Shown one piece after another: positions 32,042-45,400 of a stretch of 64,000 nt of DNA. The stretch comes from Panagrolaimus kolymaensis (Eukaryota; Nematoda; Chromadorea; Rhabditida; Panagrolaimidae): NCBI GenBank assembly GCA_028622995.1, contig JAJQJQ010000021.1, positions 62,001 through 126,000 of the forward strand. The letters are read 5' to 3'. The notes beneath the pieces are model-generated. The model was not told the DNA's origin and did not search any database. It saw nothing but the letters and a program-made list of their open reading frames with translations. Positions within the stretch are counted from its first letter, which is position 1; each line of letters begins with the position of its first letter. The position numbers and the translations under genes are program-made.

Positions 32042-34402
32042 TTTTAAAAGAGATTTTCATTAATTTTCATTATAACTTCCACCCCTAGATTTAAATATTC
32101 CTTTAAACAGATCGTTTTAATAACATTGCCATCAACGCAAGTTGCTTCTGTTGGAACCACATTTAACCGGGATTAAGCCTCTCTCACTCGGGAAGCATGA
32201 AAACTTGTATACAGCAAAAAAAGTGAACCAATTAAATTTTTGTTTTCTTCAGCAATCCTATTTCAGTATTTATTCTTGCCTTTGCCTTAATAAAAGCTTG
32301 GGTATTGTTTATTTAAAAAGAAAATGTTCAGTTTTTTGCTTAATCAAAAAACAAAAAGTTGCACCAAAGCTTGTAAACGGTGAGCTACAGTTTAATTTTA
32401 AATGAGTCCAAAAGCGAACTTCACAATTTTAACAGTTTTTTTTAAATATTAAATTTATTTTTTCGTGTTTCTTTTGAAGCTTTTTTCATCGTTCTTTTGA
32501 TCATGACAGTTAAAAACTTTGGATTTTAAATATTTATCAATCGCCATTGCTGCATTTTTGTAATATGTAAATTTGAATTTTTTTGCCTCGGTTGAAAATT
32601 ATTGACAAACGAAATAAAAATTTCTACAGTTTATGAATTAAAGAAATAATATTTAAAAAATGCAATCATTTTTATATTTGTTTTTTTTATTTTACGTTTT
32701 ATGTTTTATTTTTTTTTACATTCATTTTGAGTGCTTTTTTGAATAATTTTATTTTAAAATTCATTTCTACGACGTCACGATTGGATTATTATTTTTCTCA
32801 GTTATGTAACAAAAAAAAGCGGAAGTTTAACCATCATTCATAAATTTGAAACAAATGGAAAAAGTGCATTAATTGCATTAACAAAAAAAGAGAGGGTTTA
32901 GTCACATAAAAATATGTAGGTAATAATCCGCTTTTTTATGGGTTTTTTTACCCCTCTTTTTCCGAAAATAAAATAATGTAAGAATATTTTCAAAAAATAT
33001 ATCCAAATTTCCCAAAATCAGTTTTTTTTGCTAATTTTTTATTTTTTTTCAATCATAAAAAACAAAAACCAACCCAACATCTCAGTTTTTAAATTTTTTA
33101 TTGCTTTATTATTTTACTCCTTGTCAGTTTATTAATATCAAAACTATAAATCGTATCAATCAGTTTTAATCTCTTTTTTTAATTTCCTTGATTTTATGCA
33201 AATTTACTACCACCAAAATAATTTGTAATCAAATTTTGAATTATGTAACAGTTAATTAAAAAACCTTTTTTATAATAACTTTTTTTTCACTTCCCTCCCA
33301 ATAAAAAGCGCTGACAGTTGTTTTTTCTCGACCTTCTTTTAGAGTATCTAAAAATTCAACTTGTTTCTTTATCGTCAGTTTAAAAATTAATGATATCCAA
33401 ACTCAGTTTTTTGTTAAATAATTTAAAAATAATAAAGCAAGTTTAATAAAAAGAAAATGAAAAAACAAACATTCATGCCGCCACATTATTTACAGTTTAA
33501 TTTGTTTTTATTTTTTTCCTGGGCGCAACGCAACCTATTAAGCAGTTTCTTACCTTTGTCTGATATATTTTTTTGAATCAGTTTTTTAGAAAATAAATTT
33601 TCAGCCTGTAATTTTTTTAATCCCCCGATATTTTCATTTGACAGTTACAATAAAATAAACATCTGGAAAAAATCACTGTTGCTAAGGCAGTTTTTAAAAA
33701 TAAAAATAAAAAGGCACTTTTTATTTCAAAGGAAATTCTGTTTAATAAACAATAAAAAAATTAAATAAACAATTTATATATAACCGTATTACTTGAAAAC
33801 AAAAAAAAACTTTAGCCATTATTTCTTTAAAAGGTTTAAGTTGAAAAATTAATAAAAATTTGGAAAACAGTTACACAAAAAAAGAGTAATGAATAATTCA
33901 TTTTTTTCCCCTTTATTGGTTTAGTTTTAAGTTTAATTTTATCATTTGCGCCTTTACAAAAAAGAACTCAGTTTAATTTTTAGTTTATTAAAATTATGTT
34001 CCAAAAATATGAATTAAAAAAAAAAAAAGATAATTTTTAAATTTCTGTGGAAAAAAGCGCTAATACTTATTTTTTTTTTGCAGTTTAACAAAAATTCAAC
34101 AACTTTCAATACCAGTTTTTAAATTTTTTTAAAAGAAATAATGGTTATCGACAATTCAGTTATTTAAACCAAACTACAACTACGACTACTACTATACATT
34201 TGACAAAAAGATACAAAGTGAAGGTTTTTTTTCAAATAAGTTTTTTTATTCCACGTATTTGTGAAATCGTTGAATAAATTTAAATAATAATAAAAATGAA
34301 ATTGGAATAATAATGGAATAATATTTTTCGAGTGGAACAAGTCAAAAAAGATTTATGTTTGAAAACCGGATTTTTTATTTTGATATATTGCATGCATTTT
34401 AT

Positions 34403-37400
34403 TTATTCATCATCGTCGTTACATAATAATGGCTGATATCGAGCCCGTTTACTATCATTTGCTTCTTTAGCCATTAAACCCACAATGAAACCAAATCCTG
34501 CACCAACGGTTGCACCAACAGCTGTACCAAAACCGGGAATAATTGCTGAAAAAAAAAATAATTTTGAAAAATTTAATTCAAAAATTTCACTACTCAGTTT
34601 TAATAATATTAAATTCTTTTTTGTTTGAAAAGGCAAAACTTTTATTTTGCAATTTCTTGATGAAACAGTGTTCTATGACAGTTTATACAAATTTTTCTAA
34701 TTTTCTTTGAATTCAGTTTAAAATTTTAGTAAAAAATGAATATAAAAAATGGCTTGGGTTAAAACAGTTTAATAAAAAAAATTTAATGATTTTCAGCAGA
34801 AGACCACTAACCAGTAAAACAACTTGCAGTTTTATAAAAAATAAATTAAGTGAAAAAAAACTCTCAAAGAGTGTTTGTTTTTTCAAAATTTACCAAAACA
34901 AGTTCAAAGATAAAAATAAAAATAAAAAATCTTTTTGCGAATGGAATAACCGATCTCGCCAAAGCACAGTTTTCTTAATACCTTATAAATTTAAATAAAG
35001 CTATAAAAAACTATTTGTTTTAATGTTTTTTTTATTTGTCCGTTACAAATTAAAGTCGGATCCTTCAGTTTTATAAAAGGAAAATAAAAGTCTTAAAAAA
35101 ACGACGAATTTGTAAGATTAATCAGAAGCCAGTTTAAATTTTTAAAAATATTTAATTTGTCAGTTGAAGACAATCAAACGCCTTTAAGTATACACAGTTT
35201 TGTAAGTATTTTTTGAAAAAAATTCTCGCTAATGTTAAATTTAAACAGTTTCTTAAACGTTTATAAATTTCAAAAAAAAGTTTTAATGTTTTTTTCATGG
35301 TGATTGAGACCAGCGCAGTTTAAAAAAAAAAAAATATATATATATACAATCAACAAGGTGAATTGGCAGTTTTTTTCAAAATATTTTATAGCCATAATTA
35401 ATGTGGCAAAAAGTTTCATAAAATTTCTTTATTTCCTTGTCGCTATCATTTTTGTTCCCCAAAAATTGCAACCTCCAGTTTTTTAAATAAAAAGAAAAAA
35501 TAGAAAAAAATATGAATTTTTCGTTTTCTTCAGAGATGAGATAACTTTTTGTCTGTAGGGTCAGAACTCAGTTTTATATTGAAATTTAAATTATTAAAAA
35601 ATGCAGCACACAGTTTTTCAAACTCATTCTCGAAATAAAAATTTTGCTTGTTTTCTTACCCTTTTAACTCTACCTACAATAAGGATTCCCAGTTTAAAAA
35701 TAGTCCCTTTAAAAACAACCGCCTCGATGTTCGCAGTTAATAAAAGTTCTTTTTGTTGATGATTTTTTTGTTTGTACACCTTTTCATCTTTTTAATGATT
35801 TTTTTTTTCTAACCAAAAATTAAAAGAGCATCAAACATTTTATTTTATTTTATTTTTTGTTGTTGTTGAAAATGGGAAATGAAGAAACAACAAAAAATAA
35901 ATTCGCTTTCCAGTTTTTAATGTCATTAGTTTAATTTTTTTTGTTAATAAAAGTGAAGGATAAAAACTTTGTAAAAAATATTACGTTCAAAGGAGAACTC
36001 AGTTTTCAAAAATATGCAAAAAAAAACCACAAAAATGTCTCTTAAAAAATTTCACTAGCAAAGGAAACAGTTTTTCAAAACTTTCTGCAGTTTAAAATTT
36101 TTCTGGATTAATAAGAAATTTTGTATAAAAATTTCTATGCTAGCACTTTAAAAAGAAATACAGTTAAAATAAAAATTTAATTATAATTAATATTTTATCC
36201 TTAGCAAATACCTTCTCCGCTGTTAACGCACTTAATCAGTTTTTAAATTCCTATTATATTGGCTTTAGATCGTAGAGAAAGAATAATAAAAAAATTGATA
36301 TTTTCGACATCAGTTTTAGAAAAATTTGGATTGAATATAGTTAATTTATGAGTTAAAATCTAATGAAAATAAAGGAAACAGTTTTAAAAATCTTATTAAT
36401 TTTTTGAAAATACAAAACAAATGTTTTTTTAAGAGTAAACTATTTTTTTACAAACAAAAACCTAAAAATAACTTTAACCTCAAGGAAAAAATTACTGCAG
36501 TTTTTAAAAAATGTTATACTCATAGAATTTGCTTTTAATTCTGATTATGAAATACAGTTTTTACTATCCCCCAAAAATTATTTTCTAAAGTAAACAAACA
36601 TGTGATAGATGATACCCAGTTTATACAACCTGCTTTTAGACTCGCTTCTCAGTTATCAGCAAAAAATATTGAACATAATGAATTTCGAAAAGTCGCAATC
36701 CAAGAAAACCTCAAATGCAGTTTAATTTTTCTTGTAAAATATTCTTATTTTTTGTTTGTTTGAAATATTTCGATTTGACAAATCAAAAAACTATCAAAAT
36801 GTTATTCAGTTTTTATATAAATTAATTTTGCATGAAGGATTATAAAGTATCGATTTTTTTTTTGACGGAACATTAAATGAAACAGTTTTTAGGAGTTAGA
36901 AATTACTCAAATATGACAAGTGCAATCCAGTTTATTTAAAATAAATTTTTATTTAAGTGACATGATACTATAAATAATTTTTGCTTTGTACAGTTTTTAG
37001 ACAAACAAAATTATAAGCAAATAATCATGTGATGGATGCTTCAACTTACAACTTGCTTTTTGGCTTCTCAATCTTATCAGCAAAATAAAATAAAAACCGA
37101 TTGTTTTTTATTTTTATGCTTTTTTTGTCCCTAATTGCTTGCAAATGATTTTCAGGAGAAGAATAGAAATTATGGAACTCCATTAAAAAAACAATGGTTT
37201 TGGAAATTTCGTACAAGCATGTGATTGTAAAGAAATTGACAGTTTAATTCTCAATGTGAAACTTTGCAAAAGGCATAAAATTACTATTTGCAAATCTTGA
37301 AAATTTATTTGATTTAACAGTTTTAAAAATTTGGATAAAACTAATATTATCGACTATAAAAAAAACTAATTTTGGAAAAAAAATTGTAACCTAAAATAAA

Positions 37401-37621
37401 ATTAAAATCTGCACAGTTTAATCCTCCTCAAACAATAATAAATAAAAAGATTCGCTTTTCTCGATAAAATTCCTGAGCTCAGTTAAAAAAAATTTTTAAA
37501 AATTAATGAACTTACTTCCTACTGTAGCTCCAGTAATAGCGCCCGCTGCAATGGCAGTAGTTCCAAATTCGGTATCTTCACTTAATTCCTTTCTTATTGG
37601 AGCAGGTTGAGGGGATTCCAT
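34403..37621 (-). CDS. Small glycine-zipper membrane protein with a ~3 kb intron
   Basis: Exon 1 37621-37516 (MESPQPAPIRKELSEDTEFG, then TTAIAAGAITGATVG), exon 2 34545-34403 (IIPGFGTAVGATVGAGFGFI, then VGLMAKEANDSKRARYQPLL and an acidic end). The 82-residue product has a Pro/charged N-terminus and a Gly/Ala-rich hydrophobic hairpin with GxxxG repeats, typical of glycine-zipper membrane segments. The C-terminus is basic, then acidic (NDDDE). The exact family is not recognised. Intron 34546-37515 (2970 bp) has normal GTAAGT and TTTCAG ends and is filled with the CAGTTT array, which here runs antisense to the gene. All other introns in the window are short except those of the CHK gene in the same array. 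Confidence 0.75.
36595..37085. repeat. Diverged local duplication inside the motif array
   Basis: 36595-36665 (CATGTGATAGATG, CAACCTGCTTTTAG, CTTCTCAGTTATCAGCAAAA) is repeated at 37003-37085 (CATGTGATGGATG, CAACTTGCTTTTTGG, CTTCTCAATCTTATCAGCAA). It shows that the array DNA duplicates locally. Confidence 0.6.
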
Positions 37622-40600
37622 TTTTATATATTTTTTTATTATTAACCGTATTTCACAAAAAAAACACGCAAATTACCAGTTAATTTTTATTTTAAATAAG
37701 CTTTTTCAAATTTTTTCAGTTTTTTTACCAAATTTAAGAAATAAACTATTTTTCTTAAGAAAAAGTGTTAGCGAATTTGAGAATATAAAATTTAAAAAAA
37801 ATTGAAAAGCAGGTCGTCGATGGTGGTGGGTTCTTTTCTTTTTATTTCTGAAAAGTGACACGCACTTTATTTCCTTTCGTTTCCTTTTTTTCTTTCTTTA
37901 TTTGGGAAATAGAAACAACAAACACGCAGAAACGTTGAAAAAAAAAAAGAAGAATTGAAAGCGAGCACTATTTAGGCGAAAGAAAAGAGAGTGAAGAGGG
38001 CAAAAGAGTCGTTTCGATGTTGCTCACTTTTTTTTTATTTGGTGTGTGTTACCTGACTGACTGAAACAACGTGAAATGAAAGAAAAAAAATATAAGTACA
38101 CAAAAGAAAAGAAAGAAAAAAAGGTAGAGGATAAAAACGTTATATTTTTTATTGTCGTTGTTGTAGGTAGTTGTTGTTCCGCCCTTATTTGAACATCGAA
38201 AAAAATAAAGGTGAAAAAGTGAGATAAAGAGAGAGAAATTTTTAGGAGAAAGAAATTAAAAAAAAGAAGTGGAGAGAGTGAAAAGTTATAAAAGCTTTAT
38301 TTTCTCCAGTATTCAAGAGTGCACAGTTTCAAAATAATGTAAGAAATTTCCATAATGAAAAACGCGGCTACAGTTTCAAAAAAAAATCATGCAAAAAAAT
38401 AAAAAGTTTTTCGACAGAAAAAAATGTCAGTCGATTTCTATGTTGTTTGTTGCTGCTATCAGTTTGAAGGAAAGACAAAAAATATAAAGCAGAGACCACG
38501 AAAATGAGATAAAAAAAAGTGGAAGGAGAGGGAGAAGGAAATGTAAACTTTATTTTTGTGCTTTTTTATTGTTTGTTGAAAGGTATGATGAATAAAAAGT
38601 GTTACATAATAAAAGCAAATAAAAAAAGTTTTTAAGAAGAAAAAAAGTTTAGGGAAGAAGAAAGGAAATTATTGATTTGACCTCTAAAATTTGTTATCCA
38701 AAATCAAAAAACAGTTTTTTCTCGAAATAAAAAAGTAAACAAAAAAATACATATGTGTGAATGGGAATTAATATTTTTTTACATTTGCTTTTGTTAACCA
38801 ATGACAGTTTTGAACAATTAAATTTAATAAAAAATGCACCAAAATTTTGAATTTAAAAAATATCTTGCAGTTTTATAGACAAAATTAAACTAAAAAGTAT
38901 TTCCACTTCCCGGCAGTTTTCATTTTGTTGTTGTTGTTGATTTCAGTATTAAGCGTCACAAGGCAGTTTTTAATATTTATATAAAAATTAAAGGAAAAAA
39001 GCTATTATTAAGTTTGGATTTAAAAAAATTAAACAAACCATCACAGTTCTTAAAATCCTCAAAAAGATTTTTCATTCCCTTTAATTAATATAAAAATCTC
39101 TATAAATATTAGATTGTACAGTTAAACCACCAAAATTTATATAATAAATTTCAAATATTTTTTGATTTTAATAAAATGAAGTGAAGTTTGCGTGAAAATA
39201 ACGATGTGAAAAGTTTTATCTAACAAAATTTTAAGTCCCCAAATTAATTATTTTCCAGTTATGCTAATTTTAATTCCCGTCCAATCTCGTCAACCCAGTT
39301 TTAAATTTTAAATTTTTAAAGTTTTTAATAGGAAAAGCTAATACTCTCCAACTTGACCATTAATAACGAAAAAAAGACTTCAAACAGTTTTTTAAATACT
39401 CGAGAGTTTGCATTTGCTCTATGCAAACTCTATTATTTTGCTTGTAATGACAGTTTTATTTTTGAATTTAAAAAGTGTTTTAAAATTCACAAAAGTTTCC
39501 ATTCCCTTCATAAAATAAAAATTCATATCCTTGACATAGTTTTTGTTAAAATTAACTCTGAATTTAATAACCTTTATGAAATCTCATAAGCAGCATAGAA
39601 ATATCAGTTTAAAAAACCACGTGAAAATTAAAACATAAAACACAAAAATGCGACAAATAAAACATTTTAAAATTTCTAAGCAGCCACAATATTTTTTTGT
39701 TGTTGCGTCACTTAGCAACTTAAATACATATGTCTCATATCTTTCATAGAAATAAAACCTTTTGAAGTTTAAAAAATGTGGTTTGTTCCACAACAAATAA
39801 AGCCCAAACTACAACAAAAAAATTTATAAGCAGTTTCATTCGTTTCAGTTTCAAAAAAAACATTATCAACAATGAACAGTTTTTAAAAAAAAAAATAAAG
39901 GCAAAAACATGGGTTTTATTTTTTTGCAAATGATTCGAATACGGAGTTTTCCGAAGGCAGCGAATAACTTTTTATCATTATCAGTTCTTAGAAATTTTTT
40001 AATTAAAAATCATTTTTAATCCTTTTTTTATTTATTGTATTAATATGCTTGTAATTATGTGAATATATTACACCTGCCTACTATTCAACTGATAAGTTTA
40101 AAAGTTTTGTAAAAATATGTCTTTTAAAACAAAAAAAATCCCCTACAGTTAAAATAAAAATAATAATAAAAAGGTTGCTTTTTAAAATCCGCTCCTTTTT
40201 TGGGCGATAGTGGAACTCGTCAGTTTTATTTGACACAAACCAGTGTGTCCAACTAACCAAATAGCTTTTCAGTTTAATGTAAATTCTACTGAATTTAAAA
40301 CACATTTACAGTTTAAAGAACACAGTTTCAAAATTTAAAAAAATAAAGAGTAAAATAAAAATTAATTTTGCTTTTATAAATTATTGAAATAGCAATTCAT
40401 ATTTTTTTGTGTTAAAAAACACAACGAATTACAGTTTGAATAAATAATTGCCATTAGGCTTCAAAATCGAGCAAAAAACTATGCAGTTTAAAAAAGTGAT
40501 GTGGAAGAAATTAATTCAAAAAATATTCATTTCTAAATGGAAAAAGAATAGTGCCAGTTAAAAAAATTTGAAAATAATATAATAGTTCAAAATAAAAATA

Positions 40601-41421
40601 TAATAAAACAATTTATATTATTAAAAAAATCGATTACTTGATGATTACAGTTATTAATATATAAAAAATAAACGTTTTAAAGAAAAGTCTTCATGTATCA
40701 ATAATTTCTTCAAATCACCATAAATAATTTTTTGAAGATTCCATGCGACAGTTTCCACAAATTAAATAATATGCTAATTTTAATTTACAGTTTAAAAAAA
40801 TTATAAAAGCATTTTGCACTTTCTGATTGATACAAATATCGATATCAGTTTTAATATAAAATATTAAAAATAAGCATAAAATAGCCATGTGTCGATTAAA
40901 GTTTGCAATTTCCTCACATTATTTATTTAAAAGTTTTTGCAAAAAGCAATACAGTTAATAGAAACAAAAAAATAGGAAAGCCAGTTTTAAAAAAAGTTAA
41001 ATTAAATATAATTAGCAGTTTTTTTGATCCATTGAAGATCTCAATTTATAAATTAAAAAAAATAATTAACAATATCAACAGTTTTTTTTTTGTAAAATAC
41101 ACAAAGCGAACATAAAGAAGTCAGTTTTAAATTTTAACAAACATAAATTTTCAATGTTTGAAATGTTTCAGTTTTGCCTCATAATTTTTTTTAATGCGAC
41201 ATCAGTTTAAAAAGAAAAAACTAGAAAAACATGTGAAATAACAAAAAGGAAGAATCTTGAAAAAAAAGTAAGCATAAAATCCAAAAAATCAACAAAAGGA
41301 AAAATGCAGCAAAAGAAAAAACCAGGAAGGCAGTTAAAAAAACAATATATGTATTTTTTATTTTTTCATTTGCAGTTTATTAGTTCTCACAAAAAAAGTA
41401 AAGTAAAGTTGCGTTTGATGG
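37622..41421. other. Intergenic part of the motif array
   Basis: 3.8 kb between the glycine-zipper gene start and the first copy of the CHK first exon. 37.7-38.7 kb is purine-rich (GAAAGAAAA, GAGAGAAAG runs), resembling nematode upstream or 5' UTR DNA. From 38.6 kb it is copy A of the tandem duplication. No other exon recognised. Confidence 0.55.
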
Positions 41422-44400
41422 ATGGCGTTGTCATCATCGAATGCTGCAATTTCTTCATGGAAAATAGAAAATACAAATTTTAGCAGTTTTTTTATATTAA
41501 AAATTTTAAATCGCCATCATCCTGAATGGAATCATGGAGAAGATATTCGAGCGGTATGTATTTTTCTTTAGAACTTGAAAAGTTTGCAAAAAGATGGATA
41601 TAATCATCCTATGACAGTTTATAATTACTAACTTATTTTCTCTTGCCATTAAGAACGTCTATCATCAGTTTTAAATAATTAAATTATTTGTTGTGCAGCT
41701 AAATTGGGAAAGGTTATTTTTCCCCATGGCCATTACCTGTTGCAGTTTTTTAAAAAAAGTTTTTTCTCATGCCATTAACTTTCTTTCGTCATAAAAAAAG
41801 CTTTCTTTTTATAATATCGAAATGGGAAACAAATGAATTTATAAAATTTCGAATTTTTTCGTTAATTGTGGAGATTTGTTTTTGAATTTTAATAATTTTC
41901 ATTGAGTTGCCAATTATGAACTTTCTATTCCATTCTTCCACCACCCCAAAAATGAAACGCAGTTTGAAAAAAAATTATTAACTTCTTTTTATCAGTTTCT
42001 TAAATTTTTAAATTTTATGTTGTTAGAATCGATGATTTTTTTCTTTTTTCATCGGCATCAATTCGTTACAGTTTTAATAATCATTTTTGCTTTATAATCA
42101 GTTAAACTTTCCCTTCTTTTTTCTAGCTAACAAGAAGGCGCCCAATTAAAAAATAAGAAAATATATTTCAAAAGTTAGAGCTTATCGTCAGTTTAAAAAA
42201 TTCTATTAATAATTTTTTCCTTTTTTTAAAATGCAAGCGACAAATTTTTTTTCTTAAGCTTTATTCAAAGTACTCAGTTTTTTTAATGTTATCTTTTCAT
42301 TTGTTCCCCTTTCCTCCAAAAAAACCTTCCTTTTTAGGAAGATCTTTTTACATATCTATAATTTTATTCATTTATGCCAGTTTTATACAACACCAAAACT
42401 GATCACAGTTTTATCGAATTTATTAACATCAAAAAAGAGTAATTTTTTTGTTCCCCGTAGGGTGTGTTTGTTCATCGACAATTAAATATAAGTTTTTAAA
42501 GAGCTTTTTTTTAACGTAAAATTATTTATAGTTTTTTTTATTATTAAAAAACGAATTATACTTTTTTTTTATTATCCACAAGAGTTATAAATTTGTGACA
42601 GTTTTAAAAAAATATTTTCTTTCTCCTTTTCCTTACAAACAACAATTTCACTTTTCTTTATATATTTTTATGATTAAAAAATGATGCAATAAGAAAAGCA
42701 GTTTATTAAAATTACTTGTCGCCTCTTTTAGACAAAAAAACGTAAAACGTATCTCCTCAGTTTTACTAATTTCTACAAAAAATAATTGGTCTTTTTAATA
42801 TGTCCCTTCGATAACATTCACGAGCAGTTAGTTAATGAGGAAAAAATGTTATTTTTGGTGCTAAATCATTTCTATGAATTTTGATAGAATAAACAAACTC
42901 TCACAAATCTTGACAGTTAAAAAAAATTTATGAATAATTAATAGGTTGATCAATTTTTCAAAAATATTTGATGATAGTTATTTTCTAGAAATATTAAATG
43001 TGTTGTTACATAATAAAAACAAATAAAAAAATTGAAGGAGAAAAGTATGAAGGAAAATTTGGGAAAAATAACATTATTGATTTGACCTCGGAAATCGTAA
43101 CATCACAATTTTTATCTAAATAAAAAAGTAAATAAAAAATATGTGAATGAGAACTACCATATTTTCTTTTAACCATGTCTTCAGTTTTAAAAAAATTTGT
43201 AGTTTTAATTAAAACCTCCAAAATAGGTTTATTAACTTAATTTTCAGTTTAAAAATGTCAAATTAAATAAATAAAAAAAACCTCTTTGAAATTTAAACAT
43301 AGAGCACAAAAGTGGGAAATACACTATTTTAAAGTTTCAAGCCACAAAAGCTATTTGCGCCACTTAGCAACTTATGTACATAAGTCACATATTTTTTTTT
43401 CATTGAAAAGACTCTTTTTTTAAAGTATGAAATATATGGTTATACAAAAACAAGAATTAAACCAATTAAACAAATTAAAATTCAGTTTAAAAAAAATTAT
43501 TAAAATATAATCCAACTTTTTTTGTGGAACAACTCGAAGAAGTAAACAGTTTAAAAATTTAGAAATAAAAAAAAGATGTCCATGTTTCGATAAATCTATG
43601 TGATTTTTTTGATCCTAATTTTTCTGAAACTTTGCAAAAACATGAAAACTTTTTATACAGTTTAAAAAAAAAATTAAACATTTCCACCTTTTTTTGTTTA
43701 GTCTCGATGGTCGCAGTTTAAAATTTATAGAAAAAAAATTAATAACAAAAAATGAATTATTTTCCATTTAGCATTAAGTTTACACAGTTTTAGCACATTT
43801 TTAAAGCCTATAATGCAACACCAGTTTAAAAGAAGAAGAAAAACTAGAAGCCAGTGAAATATCAAGGAAGCATAAGTAAAAAAAAGTAAGGCTAAAATCC
43901 AAAAAATCAACAAAGAAAAAATCAAGTAACAAAAAAAGTAAAAAAGAATATAACTTTTTTTCTTTTTTGCAATTTTTTGTTCTCACAAAAAAGTAAAGTT
44001 GGGATTGATGAATGGCGTTGTCATCAGCATCGAATGCTGCAATATTTTCATGGAAAATAGAAAATACAAATTTTAGCAGTTTTTTTATATTAAAAATTTT
44101 AAATCGCCATCATCCTGAATGGAATCATGGAGAAGATATTCGAGCGGTTTGTATTCTTATTTTTTTCTTCTTGTAATTATTGTAGCATAACCAATTTTGG
44201 TTTTTTTTGTACAGTTAAATTTTTTTTCATCATTTCTGTTAGAAATAACTTTTGTTTTTTAAATCGCTAGGTTTTTATTTACAGTTTGCATTGTTTTTTC
44301 TGACAGTTAGAGTTAAAGAATTTTTCCGTGCTGCAACATGTACCTCAGTTTTCTAAATTTATTTTTGACGTTTTCCTTCTGCCTTTCCTCTTTCCAAAAA

Positions 44401-45400
44401 AAAAAAACTTCCCTTTAATTTATATAAGTAAAAACAAAACAGTGCAATTTTTATTAATTCAAATGCGCGACAATTAGCGCATATTTCCCTTCAGTATTAA
44501 TAATTTTCTTTCTTTAACTGCCTAGTTTATTAAGAACTTCTCTTCCTCCTTTCCACGCCATAAAAACAATGTGAAAAAATATATATAATTTCGCAGTTTA
44601 TAATTTTTTTTATTTGTAGCTAGAATGGCAGATTTTTTTCTTTTTTCACCCCTCTTTGTGATGTTTCAGTTTTTAAGAAATAAATCTTTTTGTCTCTCTT
44701 TCGTTCCTCTTTTCCGAAAAAGCTCCTAATTTTTAAATAAAAAAATCGGGATCAGTAGAGTTATTAGAATTCAAACAACTTACAGCATTGAATTGCATTT
44801 TCGTTTCAGTTTTATTTCCTATTTTTCAAATGATAGTCAGTTAAGGGATTTTCCATTTTCAGCAAGAAATTGCAGTTTAAAAAAATAAAAAAATAAAAAA
44901 AGTCATCTTTAAAGATTTAAATACCCCGGACATTTTATAAATTATTTTCATTTTTTTATGTAATGTCAATAAGAGAAACCTTTCCTTTTTCACACCTCAT
45001 TAACCTTACTACTCAGTTTAAAAAAATATCTATTTTTCCTTCCCATTTCCTTACAAAAAATTAATATTTCCCATACATTTTTTCTAAAATCAAAAACAGT
45101 TACAATTAGCCAGTTTAATAAAATTATTTAAGTTGATGTGGAACGAAAAAAACACCTTAACTTTTCCAAACAGTTTTTATAATTTATACAAAAAATGGGA
45201 CTTTTTTATGTATCCCACCGGTAAAGAAGTTCAGTCACAGTTAAAGAAAAAAAAATGTTTTTGGTGCAAAGTTATTTCTAAAAATTTTCGATAGAATAAG
45301 CTACTCACATGCATGACAGTTTTAAATTTTTTTTAACAAAAATTAATCGTTTGATCAATATTTCAAAAATAATTTGATAAAAGTTGTTGCAAGAAATCAT
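38580..45400. repeat. Tandem duplication: copy A about 38.58-42.99 kb, copy B about 42.99-45.40 kb
   Basis: Collinear matches: 38598-38760 with 43000-43170 (GTTACATAATAAAA, ATTGATTTGACCTC); 39620-39780 with 43290-43440 (GCCACTTAGCAACTTA in B; GTCACTTAGCAACTTA in A); 41230-41553 with 43870-44146 (first exon); 42770-42990 with 45185-45400 (TGATAGAATAA in A, CGATAGAATAA in B; TTGATCAAT). Copy B is shorter through deletions. Non-coding parts are strongly diverged, while the exon is almost identical. Confidence 0.75.

Noticed and set aside
31754..32047. Plus-strand frame with Phe-Lys-Gly-Phe-Ala repeats.
   Set aside because: Antisense of the Glu/Thr repeat in the minus-strand gene, which has the more protein-like composition.
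39353..39589. Open frames of 60-80 codons in the motif array (39353, 40903, 34786, 43725 and similar).
   Set aside because: Composition follows A/T runs and the CAGTTT motif; no splice partners, conserved motifs or codon bias.
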